A stretch of 64,000 nt of DNA from Lasiosphaeris hirsuta (Eukaryota; Ascomycota; Sordariomycetes; Sordariales; Lasiosphaeriaceae): positions 310,001 through 374,000 of the forward strand of contig JAUKUA010000010.1 in NCBI GenBank assembly GCA_030549175.1, in the 5' to 3' direction. Positions 49,449 to 60,542 of this stretch are shown here, piece after piece; the stretch's first letter is position 1, and every line of letters begins with the position of its first letter. The notes under the pieces were generated by a model. That model saw nothing but the letters and a program-made list of their open reading frames with translations. It searched no databases and was not told the origin of the DNA. The translations under genes were made by a program, and so were the position numbers.

Positions 49449-51314
49449 GTTATACGGTTATTGAATAAGTTCTTCGGTGGCACGGAAACAGAACAGACAA
49501 GCATACCTAGAAGAGGAAGACAGAATTCTTGGGCACAGGTTTTACAGACACAGGTCTTATACTTTGTTAAGGCTCTGTGGGAGCCTTATGTACCCCTCTC
49601 CCGTTCTGCATCTTGACATGGCCAGTACGCCCGACTTCTGCGGGTCAATTCCTACGTTGCATATGGGACGTCTTTAAAGTGCATTGACTGCAAGCTTGGA
49701 GCGACCTGGGGTAGCCAAGTAGGGCTTCCTAGTGATGCACACCACTTTCGTGCGCATTGGTATGTGTGTCATCCGCCGGTGGTCGTGTATGCAGGACAGC
49801 GGACCCCTTCCTTTGTGAACGATTCACCGAAGCAATTGCTTCTTTGGGAGGAAGGGGTGGCTCGCTCGCTCGACCCGCGCGTCGTCGTTCCGGGTTGCGA
49901 GTGTCCTTGAGATTGATCGCGGTGGCATAGCGGCAACGATACGACGAGGATGGTGAGGCCCCTAGCGCTGCCGGAGAAGATTGCCGGCCTCAGCGATGGG
50001 CTACCTGAAAACAACGTTGTGTATTCTGCCGTCTCGATCCTTGGTAAGGCAGTGGAACGGCAGTGGCGGCAGCGAGACTTGGAGGATGAGAGGGCTGATC
50101 TCCTTCGCAGTATGGTGAGCACACTGGAGCCTTGCTTCCAATTGACACTAAAAAAATCTGCGCCAGCGCCGCCATGCAGCATACTCAAGCCTGCGGCTTG
50201 GGTGTCGACGAAGCCCTGGGCAGCCGTTTGCCGGCAACGCGTTGCTAGTTGGTTACCTCGGCGGCGTAGGAAGCGCCCGCCCGCCCCCTCGACCACGAGC
50301 GTGCAGACACGTCGTCCCCGCAGGCGGTGACCACGATTTCGGTATGCCAACAGGTCGGGCGGCCTTCCACGCATAGTCGTGGTACCCGCCCGTCCCTCGC
50401 CGCTCGTGGCAGATGGCACCCAGAGTGGGCCATGCCAAAGGTGGTCCTCCAAGACTCGAAAAAATCTTGCAAGCCCCGATGGGGAATTTTAATCACCCAT
50501 CGGCGTTCCGCCATATTTGTGTTTTCAGTGCCCTGTTTGTGCTCCTTCTGTCTCTTGGCTGGGGGTGCCTTGGTCACTCTCCGCGCAGTCCAGCGGGCTG
50601 GGATTGGACGAGCCCGACCTCTGTCGCATCCGATCCGTTATCCCGCGTCGGTTCACGCGACCGCTCCCTCGTCATTCCCACACACGAGGGCTGCTAGCCG
50701 GAGGATCGAGTTGAGCGCTGAACAATCCCTTTGGCTGCCGCTGGCCCCTCCTACCCGACAACGACCTCAGAACTTACTGCCCCCGCTTCCGCCGAGGCAC
50801 TTATTGTCAGAAACACGGCACACTGGATTCAATCAAATTGATGGCGTTGCAACTGCTTGATTGTCTTGCTTTTGTGTCCTGTCTTGTCGAAGTTCTGGCT
50901 TGCAACGGGAACCATTTTCTTTTATAGACCTTTTCCCAGGATTCGGCCTTCGTCAAACGGCTGAGGTAGGTAGGATACCTAGGTAAACAGTCAGACTTAC
51001 TCGACCTTGGTCTTATTCTCATATTATATAGGAGATAGCTGAGTAAAATATCGAAAAGTCTTGGTCGACACGGACACGCCTTTGATCTTTCCTGTGATCT
51101 TACCAGAGACCTGTTGCCATTTGGCCCGTGCCCGCGCACCGACTCCTTTGGGCGCGGTGACCTTACCGAAGAACTCTAGCGAGAGCCCGTGCTTTCGCGG
51201 GGTCTTCTTACCTTTGATTTCCAAGCCTCGCTTTCTTCTCCCTCTCTCCTTCACACTCTTCTGGCTTGGTGTCTCGAAGCCCGAGGCGTTCCATCGCTCC
51301 AGAACTCTCCTAGC

Positions 51315-53405
51315 ATGTCGGCCAAGATCAACATAGTAAGTCCTTGTTTTGTTTCCCTGTTGGACCAGCAGAGCACAACGCGGTTGCTTGTTTCCTTGCC
51401 GGATGTGTTGCTTCTTTCCTTGTCGGACCAGCATGAGCACAGCGTGGCTGCCTTGTTGTGCCCTTGTCGGACCACAAGCACAGCGCGGCTGCGTTGTTGT
51501 TCCCCTGTCGGTAGCGTTGTTTGATTCCCTGGGACCACAAGCACAGCGCGCAGCGCACGCAATCAAACCCAGATCCAATCGTCGGCCGCTGACATTCCAC
51601 TTGACAGGTTGCTGCTCCTCAGGCCTCTCAGCTTGCCATCGTTGCCAGAACTCCCAAGATGTCGGCTCAGATCAACACGGTAAGCCTTGTTGTTCCTTGT
51701 CGGTTGTTTCCTTGTCAGCAGCCTTGTGTCCTTGCCACGGGCACTGCGGCAGCGCCGTCATTCAGACCCCAGATCCCATTGGCAAAACTTTCCTTTTGCC
51801 TGTCGGGACAAGCACTGAGCACAAGGCAGCGTTGTTTGATTCCTGTTGGCAGCGAGCGTTGTTGATTCCCTGCGGCAGCGCTGTTTGATATTCCCTGCGG
51901 CAGCCTTGTTCCTTGTCGGCAGCCTTGTTTGTTGTCTTGTCGGACAAGCACTGGCGGTAGCGCACGTCAATTAAAACTTGAGATCCAATCGGCCGTGCCG
52001 CTAACATTGACTCGTAGGCCACGATCCCCAGTGAATCGGCCGCCAAAAATGACGAGCAAGCTGCTCCTTCGAACCCCATCGGCACTCACTCGCACGCTGC
52101 TTCTTTGAACCCCACCAAAATTGACGAGCAAGCTGCCGCTTTGAACCCCGCCGCCTCCACAATCCTGGAAGCAGAAGAGGCTGCCATCGCTACGCTCTCG
52201 CTCCCCAGCGAACTGGTCGCGGTACAAGCCATTCTGGACGTTTATAAACCCCAGCGCCTTAGGCAAATCTTTGCGTCCGTCTGCTACCTCCTTACGTACA
52301 ATACCGACCCCCGGGACTACTACTTCATCGTCGATCCTATCGACAGACCGATTCTTACTGGCCGTGGCATTAAAAAATTCGAGCGGCTCATCAACACGTC
52401 TACCAATAGTACCATCCGAATAGTACGTACCGGAGATCCTATCTACCTTTCAGCTCAGTCGTAGCATAATAGCTAATTACCCCTCGGGGACTCTAGGGTT
52501 TCATCACCGAAACTGGCGAGATGACCATCATGACCATGCCATACTTTCTCGACCTTGCCCTCCGTGGCGAGTTGATTCATTGGGTCCGTAAAAACATTGC
52601 TGGAGTACATGGTCTCACGCTATGGTACCCTGATGATGATGAGCTTCTCGGAGGACCCCAGTACGTCTGTACCGTCAACTCCCACGGCAAACCTTATGCT
52701 GTGTTTCTGCTTGCCAACTCCGGCAAGCAGGCGGATGCCGACGAGGTAGTCCGCTCGATGCTCCCTGTGATCACACGCGACTATCCCTCGATCAAGATGG
52801 TCGTTCAACTCCAGCTCCGTGGCCTGGATACCGGCACCCACACGCGAGACGCAGACATCAAGGCTCAAGATGTTGCTGGGAAATCTTGCATCGAAGTCTG
52901 GGCTCACAACGGCGTTAAATTGGAAAAGGGTCATCCTTCCTCGGCAGGTGACCTTAAAGATGGCGAATTCCGTCTTCACCTACTCGGCGAGGGTGCCGAG
53001 GACAAGACCGTGCCGGTCTTTCAGTTCTCCGACATTCTCGATATAATTCGCGAGCACTGCAAACAGGGTGTTCCGCTTTCGGCCCACCCCCGCAACGAGG
53101 ATCCCCGGGCCCCCAACAACAACAAGGGCCTGCAGGCCTCGGCATTCCCACTGAATGCCTTGAAGTCTCGCTTCACAGCTATCACCACCAAGTTCCCTGG
53201 TCCGCGTGTAGTGGAGAACAAGCCGTTCTCGTCCCTGTCCGGCGGCGCTCTCGCCACGCGCCGCGGCATGCTGCCCACAGGCACTGCAGGCCTCGGTCCG
53301 ATCAAGGCAGGCGGCAACGGCCGCCGCATCCACGGCACCGCCAGAAACACCCTGGGGAGCCTCTTTCCGGCCCGCCATCTCGTTGGCCGCCTTGTTCGCC
53401 GCTAA
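51315..53405 (+). CDS. unrecognised 468-aa protein with duplicated first exons
   Basis: My model is join(51315..51335, 51608..51679, 52018..52422, 52497..53405), 1407 nt. Exon 1 reads MSAKINI. Exon 2 ends in the near-copy MSAQINT. Exon 3 contains two imperfect copies of a DEQAA-x-x-NP unit. Exons 3 and 4 give a continuous protein with ILDVYKPQRLRQIFASVCYL, FITETGEMTIMTMPYFLDLA and HWVRKNIAGVHGLTLWY, then a basic Gly/Arg-rich tail. Splice sites are GTAAGT, GTAAGC and GTACGT donors with TTGACAG, CTCGTAG and CTCTAG acceptors, plus CTGAC and CTAAC branch boxes. Translation from the second ATG at 51659 is an alternative, giving 444 aa. There is no signal peptide or membrane helix. I do not recognise the family. 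The gene is intact while almost everything around it is broken, which argues that it is under selection or recently arrived. Confidence 0.7.
51336..52017 (+). repeat. minisatellite-bearing paired introns of the 51.3-kb gene
   Basis: Introns 51336-51607 (272 nt) and 51680-52017 (338 nt) are unusually long for this window. Both are built from imperfect repeats around CCTTGTCGG and AGCACAGCGCGGCTG. Their last 35 bases also match (GATCCAATCG.., GGCCG.., CTGAC or CTAACATT, then the acceptor). The exon between them repeats the first exon and its upstream sequence, so exon plus intron was duplicated as a block. Confidence 0.8.
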
Positions 53406-53597
53406 ACGGTTTGGACAGGAGCAACATGAGCATGGTATGGAGTTTTGTTAGGTTTGGGATGTGAAGAGGGGGACAAGGGAAGCGAGACTTGGTTGCCAAA
53501 GGGAGGCTGGCTCGTCAGCGTGATAGAACCCTTCTACTCTTCTCTCTTGACTTTTACCCACCTCGGTCATAGCTAGGTAGTGCTAGCCAGCGTAATA

Positions 53598-53764
53598 GAA
53601 ACACTCTGCTCTTTCTTAGTCTGTTGATTTCTGCGAAACACTATGGTGATACTAGAAACACTTCGCTCTTTCCTAGTCTGATTTCTACGAAACACTACGG
53701 TGGCACTGGAAACACTCTACTCTTTCTTAGTCTGTGATTTCTACGAAAACTCTGGGTGACACTA
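53598..53764. repeat. three tandem copies of a 54-57 bp unit
   Basis: Units begin with GAAACAC at 53598, 53655 and 53709 (57, 54 and 56 bp). Each contains CTCTTTC, TAGTCTG, ATTTCT and CGAAA in the same order. A more diverged partial copy may precede it from about 53522. The array lies 190 bases downstream of the stop of the 51.3-kb gene. Confidence 0.85.
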
Positions 53765-54790
53765 GTGGCAGGGGTCCCCCGTGAATACGGCTCTCACAAG
53801 AACCGTAGGCATAGCTTCTCATGCAAAGCTGAAGTGGTCTCGGCAGATTACGCAAGTTGCTTCGGGCCATTGTCATCGATCGCCGATCCTTCTACAGCGA
53901 CCTCAAGTACGAAAAAACATGGTCCTATACTCCCCAACTCCTGGACAGTGGGACATGATCCTCGTCGAATTTGAGCAAAAACTGGAGCAGGTTCCGACTA
54001 ACACTATTTAGCAAAAAGAAACCCTCTTACTGGCAGGCCTAATCCACTATTATCCCCATATGCCGGCTATGCGATATACTCCCTAGTTCTTAAAGAACTA
54101 GAGGCCTAAGACGCCGGAGATGGTAGAGCGGATAAGGTCGATGACGATACTATAAGGTGTTAAAGACGTCGGGGAATATCTCGAACAATTTTCTAGCTCC
54201 TCAATACTCCATGCGATAGTTGAGGGGCCTAGAGAGTTTTTCTCACCGTCTCAATGAGTGCTAATATTCCTTCCCGGCTATAAAAAGCCTGACAGTGCTC
54301 CATTCAGTGTATGGCAACCTCCGCGCAATGCCGCGCAGCGGCTGTCTGGATTCGAGACTGCTTCACCATAACGTGGTAGTATTCGAAGGTGGGAACAACG
54401 TGCCCGCATCTCGCTCGATTCTCGCAAGCTTCCCCATGCGTATTCCGGTTTTATTCTTCACGAGTATCTTCCCGAGCCTTCCAACCCCTTCCTATTAGAG
54501 GACAGGCTACAGAATACAGAGTACAGTAGCATTTGCTGCCACCTTTGCTTTTGTCTTATATCCAGCTTACTGCGCCCGGTCTAACTACTCTCACTGGTGC
54601 AGAGCCTTCTCAATGTCGAGACCCTCGCAAAAATACCGAAGCGATATGAAAATCTCAGACCTCTTCGGGTTGGCGTCTCTTTTACCATCATAGCTGGTTC
54701 TATAGTGAGGCTATAGTCGGCCAGTCCCACTGCTTTTTATTATAGTCACAAAATATAGTTGATCGACATGAAATACACAGTTCACAATTT

Positions 54791-54807
54791 GGGAGTGGGG
54801 CACTCCC
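54791..54807. repeat. 7-bp hairpin, 3-nt loop
   Basis: GGGAGTG, loop GGG, CACTCCC. It sits in a short GC-rich island (54790-54860) that also contains GCACAG..CTGTGC and GGCC..GGCC arms, within otherwise AT-rich sequence. Confidence 0.7.
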
Positions 54808-55031
54808 AGGAGCACAGGCACACAGGGGGCTGTGCTTGCACGGGCCAACAGGCCTATGCTCCAGCCACCACCTATCTCCTATCTCCTCGCGCAGGTGCAA
54901 GACTACTTCCTGGATCTTATACCTATTCTCCATAGCAGATGAGTAGCAATACACCACATTGCCACTCTAACATTAATGTTTCAATACCTTAAGGTTTATC
55001 ATGATAAATGGGATGATGTCAATGTCCCGTC

Positions 55032-55079
55032 AGGGTCGGGATACAGTCAAAGGATCGGGACATGACGCATCCCGACCCT
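55032..55079. repeat. 11-bp inverted repeat with an overlapping second pair
   Basis: AGGGTCGGGAT at 55032-55042 is the exact reverse complement of ATCCCGACCCT at 55069-55079. A second pair, ATGTCCCG at 55022-55029 and CGGGACAT at 55056-55063, interleaves with it, so the two stems would compete or form a pseudoknot-like fold. The motif resembles the GC-rich ends of some hAT-type elements, but no transposase is present. Confidence 0.7.
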
Positions 55080-57897
55080 TAGTCAGCATCTTGACTCCGG
55101 GTGTATTTAATTGACTGCCCCGCATTTCCTCCAGCCAATCAATAAGCCAGCCAGCCAGCCACACCTTATTGTTGCTTAAACGAGCAGTTTGAAGTATGAT
55201 GTTCCACCACAACAACAACAAAAGGCTAGTCAACACCCGCTTCAATCTAACGATGTTGCTCCTACGCCCCTCCGCACATGCGCGCGTTACCCTCGCGCCA
55301 GCGAAGCCGACACGTGAGCCAGGGAGCAAGAGCCCCGCTAACACCCACCCGCCAGGCCACCATCCCTCAAATTGTAGCTCCTCACTCTCGCGACCTCTTC
55401 AACTTGATGATCTTCCTTCCTACGCGCTGGCCTTGCTCACACAAGCGAGTCAGGTACGCACACACAAATATCTTAGAATCTTTGGAACCTACGAACTTGC
55501 TGCGGCCGTGTGCCGAGGCGTGTGCCACTAGGCGCTTATCAAGATCAAGCAGAAAGAGCCACGTCAACGGGGCTACCGGCCAGTCAAGATCTATTTGAGT
55601 CACTAGCACCACTTCCAGCCAACGCGCTCTCCTTGCGCCTACGTGAGCCAGACCTTGACAAACTCACCGGCCAAGCCTTCATTCCATCTTTCACGACAAC
55701 TCGGCTCTCCATGCTCAATACACATCTTTGAATGAAAAAGAGAGCTTTGATTCAACACCTTACTCAACACAGTGTCCTGACGGCGACCCGTCCGTCCCCC
55801 GTGGCAACAAGATTTACCATGGCGAAAGCACCTCCGAGGCACTCTCTGCAAACCTTCAACAGCGCGATCTTCCAACGCCACCTCCCCAACGACGAACTTG
55901 CTCACTTGTACGCCCACAACGCGCACAACGCGGGACCTTTGTCGACAAATAAGCCTACTAGCCAAGCTCTTACCCTCTACCTCTCGCTCGCAAGAAGAGC
56001 AGTTAGCCAAGAACATTCACAGCACTACTTTCCAAAAGGAACTGGAAAAGCGGCTTTAATCCAGCCTTTCGCCAGCTCTATACTTAAGCGGGCGCCCGGA
56101 AGGCAGAGTCCTCCCGCTAGGGAGCTGAGCTCCCACTAGAATATGGGAGGCGTGACTCCTTCCTAGCGCAGGCTATCTGTAAAGCTTTTAGCCATCTCAG
56201 TCAGGGGACCGGTGAGACCCCCACAATGCGGCAGTTGGTCAAAGAGCGCAACGCCGTCGACGTTTGAGTCGGCTGCCCAGAATCTCCCGGCCTCCTCAAA
56301 ACCGGCAAAAGGCATAGGTAGTGGGAATGATGCTAGAAGACGCGCCGAAGTTGTTTGCCAGTGGAATTATGCTTGCCAAACTAATCTCGCGTGATGATTG
56401 TGCCCTCAGCACCCAGCCGCTCCAGCTCTTCAGTAATGACCTGTGGGTCTAAATTCGCGCCTCCTCTCCGCGTCCATAATTGTGGTAAAAAGCGACGGAA
56501 GGTTTCAATGCCGAAGAACTCGTTGGGCTAGATCCTTGGCTAGGTCTTTGAATAGTAACTTTACTTCGGGTGCGGCATCCCTCAGTCTCTTTGCGGAACG
56601 TTTTCCGCCGCGGGTGTCCTGTCCACGACTCTTCTTTTCCGGCTCGGTTCCCGGATCATGACATTACGTTCCTCCTCCTCTCCCTCCTCCTCCTCCATCG
56701 CGGCAAGCCCCAGGTGTGTCTTGGTAAGGAGTTTTCGCCCAGTGCACTTCTTATCACGAGAGACCTAGTTGGCCAGGAAGATGGACGAAAGAAGCTCCTA
56801 GTTGACTACGAGCGCTAAATTATTGCGCATATTGACGACCTGGTGGTAAACGGGGCTCGGAAGAGTCGTAAACTCTTTGCTGGGCTTATACACACAATGT
56901 CATAATCTAAATTCTACTGATCTAAAGTGAGCGTCCTCCATGTGGATGGGGGTGATGGTCACCCCTCCCCCTCCGCGGAAATAGCAAAGTATTAGTATGC
57001 CGTATTGATACCCGGAAGATCTTCGCCCATATTCCGTCGCCGGATCTTATTCTCGTCGTAATGCTCTATGAAGGGAAAGCTGACATTCCCAATCACATAG
57101 GACGACTCGGCTGCCACATGCTATAGGGAATGCTCGATAAACCCCTTGAGCTGCTCGTAACTCCAGTCAGTCCTTTCCGTCGGTGGCGATTCATACTGAG
57201 GAGTGACAGCGGCCTGAGCTCCGCTCTCCGCCAACGTGGGCTCTTTATGGTCTACTCTCAGAAGTTTACTGTAGGCCATGTTCGGCCGTCAGCGTGTCGG
57301 AGACAGGTACTCTTTCTGTCCGCTCCACAATAATAGAGCAGCGGGGGGCAATTTTACACACCGGGCTCAAGGTCATTTGGTGTTATCCGTACTAGGCATA
57401 TCAAGTGTGAGAAACCTTTGCCGAAAGTTAGAGAGTAGGACTAATCATGCCATTGGAGAGTAGGCTAGGCTCCTCAACGCACTGCCTCAGTGTGGTGAAA
57501 TACGCCTCTAATATATGATTACTGGGAAACCTCTTACTCAGCTCCTTTTCCACACCCTGCAGGAGATACCGGACGTGTAAAGTGCTGTATGCGAGGTTGG
57601 GAGGAAGAGGCTTTCGGCGATTGCGAGGCGTGTTGTCGAGTGTTGTGGCATATCAGTCCCAACTTCCGGCGCAAGGACCGTAAACCCGACAGCCAAGGCC
57701 TTGGCGTCACTCGCGCTACCCAGTGTTCAAGATTAATATTGGTACGGTATATATTAACGATCTGTATTTTATAACATCCCATGTTCTATGTAGCTTCCCC
57801 CATCATTATGTGTTGGAGGTGGTGCCCCACCTCGAGGGTGCAGGGCGCACACGCCACCTCGCCTAGCTAGTGCCCTTTGGGCCACACCAAGATAGCT

Positions 57898-57928
57898 GTT
57901 GCAGGCCAGGGAAATCCTGGCCCGCAAC
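57898..57928. repeat. 12-bp hairpin with one mismatch, 5-nt loop
   Basis: GTTGC-A-GGCCAGG, loop GAAAT, CCTGGCC-C-GCAAC. It lies immediately past the 3' end of the broken transporter. Another pair, GAGGTGG..CCACCTC, is just upstream near 57815, so this is a second hairpin-rich GC island like that at 54790. It might form part of a shared repeat family. Confidence 0.75.
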
Positions 57929-57974
57929 ACCACAGAATCTATCACCGTTTTCCCTTTGCTCTGTCTTGCCCACA

Positions 57975-59896
57975 TTATGGGCCCTCTCTCCCAGGCTCAG
58001 CTGGCCCAATAATCCGGCGGCGAAGTGTCTCTAGGCCGGTACGATGGTCTTGGTGGTCTCGACTCAACTTCAGGTGGCTGATGAATAAACTACTCACGAG
58101 TCCTGCGCCAGCAAAGACTGTGTACACAACACGCATTTGGCGGAGGCATATATGATACGCCTGGCGAGCAACATTGGCCTCATCCGCAGGCAAGTCGGCA
58201 ATCCAGGAGACACTAGCAACCGCCCTACCGCTTGAGAGGGCGTTAACTAGGTCTGGGCTACCCTGCGCCGATATAGCTTGGTACTGCTTTTGCATCTCGT
58301 CGCTAAAGACAATCCCGCCAACCATAATGGAGATAGCCGTCGCCATCTGACGCATAAAGGCAAACATCGAAGTGACCGATGCCATGTCTTGGGGTTCGAC
58401 TGTTGTCTGCAGCGCGATCAAGGGCGCTTGTGAGTTAGGGCCGATGCCCGCCCCGGCTATGAGCTAGTATGTGATGATCTTGACGAGGTTAGGCGATGGA
58501 CCGGGGCCTAGATCTACCAACAGCCCAAACCCCAGTACGGTAATCACCATAGCCCCAACGATCATGGGTACGTAGCGGCCCGTCTTCTTCATCAGCCAAC
58601 CGCCGACAGCTGACGTTAAGGATAACGAGAGGGCATATGGCAGTAGATAGACGCCTGACTGGAGCGGGCTGGCACCGGCAACGGCCTGCAGGTATAGGGG
58701 GAGCCAGTAGCTGGCTGAAATTAGGACGAAGCCGTGGAAGAAGGCGGTAGCCAAGGCTGCACAATTGGACCGGCTCGCGAGGAGGTGGAGGGGGATAAGG
58801 GGGTGCGTCGCAAACCGCCACATGTAGGCGCCGGAGAAGCCAATGGTGGCTGTGCTGCCAACCCAGTCAATGGCTTTGAGGCCGTCTCGGATTGGCGTTC
58901 GGGGGTTGTGTAGGTCTAGAACTACCGGGAGCACGACCAAGCCGAGGCCGCAGGTTGGGAGATTTACTGGCATTCTTGGTCATTAGCTTGGCGGTATCCG
59001 CTGGAACTCAGGGCTGGAATCCGTAGCTTGGAAGGCAATAATAGCCTCGCAATGCTGGCACCTACTGTAAAAGCACCACCTATTCAGTGTTGGCCCGGTC
59101 AGCCGCCTGCCAGTCCATTTCAATGTTTGCCATTGCCGCAAATCTCCCCGTGGCCGGCCCTACGTAGGCAGCACAAGGCAATAAAGAGAGGCCGCACAAG
59201 GCAACGAAGAGAGGCAGCAGAGGGGCGGCAGGGAGCCGCGAAAAGGGGAAGGATGGCGTACCTCCAAGTAACCCTGTCTGCAAAAAAACCGCCGAGGACA
59301 GGCCCAACGGCCGATGCGAGCACCCAGACCATACCCATGGCCCCAAAATACAAGCCGCGCTGGCGTACGGAGAAGAGGTCGCTAATACACACGTAAACGA
59401 GGGTGAAAACACCGCCGGCGCCGACGCCCTGGACGGCACGCGCAGCGATGAGTATGGCCATGGAGACGGCCAGGCCGCACAGGAGCGACCCGACCAAAAA
59501 GATAGCGACCGATAGCAGCAGGACCGATTTTCGACCAAAGATGTCTGAGATCTTGCCCCAGGTAGGCATCCAGGCGGCGCAGGCAAGCAGATAGGCGCTA
59601 CCGACCCACGTATACCCCAAACCAGACTGGAACTCTTCGGCAACTGTCGGCACTATCGTCGAAATAATAGTGGTGTCGAGAGCGGCAAGAAAGAGCGCCA
59701 AGCCGAGGGCCCCAACGAGAAGGGCCGTCTTGACCCGGGTTCGGAGCGCCCCAGGTGTCTCTGCGTCAGCCTCGGAGCCCCCCTCTCGCGGCGCCGTTGG
59801 CATGGAGCCTTCGCCCGTTGTTGGCGTGGAGTGGTGGGCGGTGGCGGGCATGACGTCGGCCTCAGGGCTGCCGAGACTCGCCGTGTTCCGAGTCAT
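57975..59896 (-). pseudogene. broken MFS drug:H+ antiporter (DHA2, 14-TM type)
   Basis: The first exon runs from ATG 59896 to about 59261, with LFLAALDTTIISTIVPTVAEEF, SAYLLACAAWMPTWGKISDIFGRK and ARAVQGVGAGGVF, all typical of DHA2 efflux pumps, and ends DRVTWR at a GTACGC donor. The second part (58464-58970) starts in NLPTCGLGLVVL, so the usual WCFYINLP segment is damaged. The interval between is about 290 nt with short internal repeats. It then jumps from IDWVGSTATIG to HPLIPLHLLASRSN, missing about 45 residues and at least one helix. An in-frame TAG at 58464 separates it from the last part (57975-58463), which continues LIAGAGIGPNSQAPLIALQTT in the same frame. CAG to TAG is a plausible cause. 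A functional pump is unlikely. It is 24 kb from the lipopeptide cluster, so any link is unproven. Confidence 0.75.
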
Positions 59897-60542
59897 ATTG
59901 CCGTACAGTCAGGAGACAGCGAAGACGGTGTGAAACTTGGGACCGAGCAGGGACGGGGTGGGTAAAAAGCGTCCCGGGGTGCTCTCTGCCTTCAGTACCT
60001 CAAAGGTACCTCCAAGGTTGGGGTGGGTAGATGGTACCGGGCTAGGTAGGTAAAGTGAGGTAGGCATGGAGGTAGTACTAGTAGTACCCTGACCCTTCTC
60101 TCTAAGATAAGCCCACATGCCTCAATTCCCCGCGGGAACCGGCCTCCGTGCCTAGAGCCCGTGTACGGCGAAGGTTCAGTTGTATCATGGTTGCATGTGG
60201 CTACCGTAATGGTTTGACATTTCACATTATACTTCTATGTTGGCGAGTCATTGGAATGTTTGTAAGCGTTTGTCGGGGAGATATGGAAGAGAATATTTGA
60301 GCAGGTTTCGTGGGGTCGTGGGGACAGTCACGGCGCTGGGGCCTAGGGCACCGAGTAAAGTTGGTTCATCGGGGGCTCTACAGCGCCTTGGCTTGCTTAC
60401 ATACATAATATATAATGCGAGGGATATGCGCTAGGTACATGTAGGTACATATAGGTAGCCTGCGTGCGCCTGCACATGGCAGGGTACCCTATCAAAGGCA
60501 CCTACCCAAAGGTATACTGGGGTACCTACTTGGTGTGAGTAC
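59897..60542. other. spacer upstream of the transporter relic
   Basis: No gene is seen. The sequence is rich in GGTAC/CCTAGGTA-like short motifs (59995-60120 and 60430-60540), a pattern common in ascomycete promoters, and contains the MFS promoter side. Confidence 0.45.

Larger units (their letters stand above)
48977..51314. other. gene-poor interval
   Basis: Several short overlapping frames on both strands (for example 49769-50452 minus and 49950-50330 plus) have biased composition and no recognised domain, so I do not call them. The interval contains an LTR-like block and an AT microsatellite, listed separately. The last 200 bases are pyrimidine-rich upstream sequence of the next gene. Confidence 0.45.
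53765..57974. other. gene-poor relic interval with hairpins
   Basis: About 4.2 kb with no gene I can support. Short frames on both strands are interrupted and none shows a recognisable domain. Possible coding remnants exist around 55200-56140 (plus) and 56250-56420 (minus), but I cannot name them. Clear DNA structures are three hairpins, listed separately, and a perfect 14-bp palindrome TTTATCATGATAAA at about 54997. I read the interval as old transposon or gene debris. Confidence 0.5.

Noticed and set aside
49950..50452. Overlapping 126-aa plus and 227-aa minus frames
   Set aside because: They are Arg/Pro-rich with no recognisable domain, splice structure or start context; composition alone explains the openness.
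51024..51578. 184-aa Cys/Arg-rich frame on the minus strand
   Set aside because: It lies antisense to the first exon and intron of the 51.3-kb gene, and its periodic CACGP/TRAQQ pattern is just the minisatellite translated.
55196..56139. Series of plus-strand frames that look weakly protein-like
   Set aside because: They are interrupted by stops, cannot be joined by plausible introns, and match no family I know; left as possible debris.
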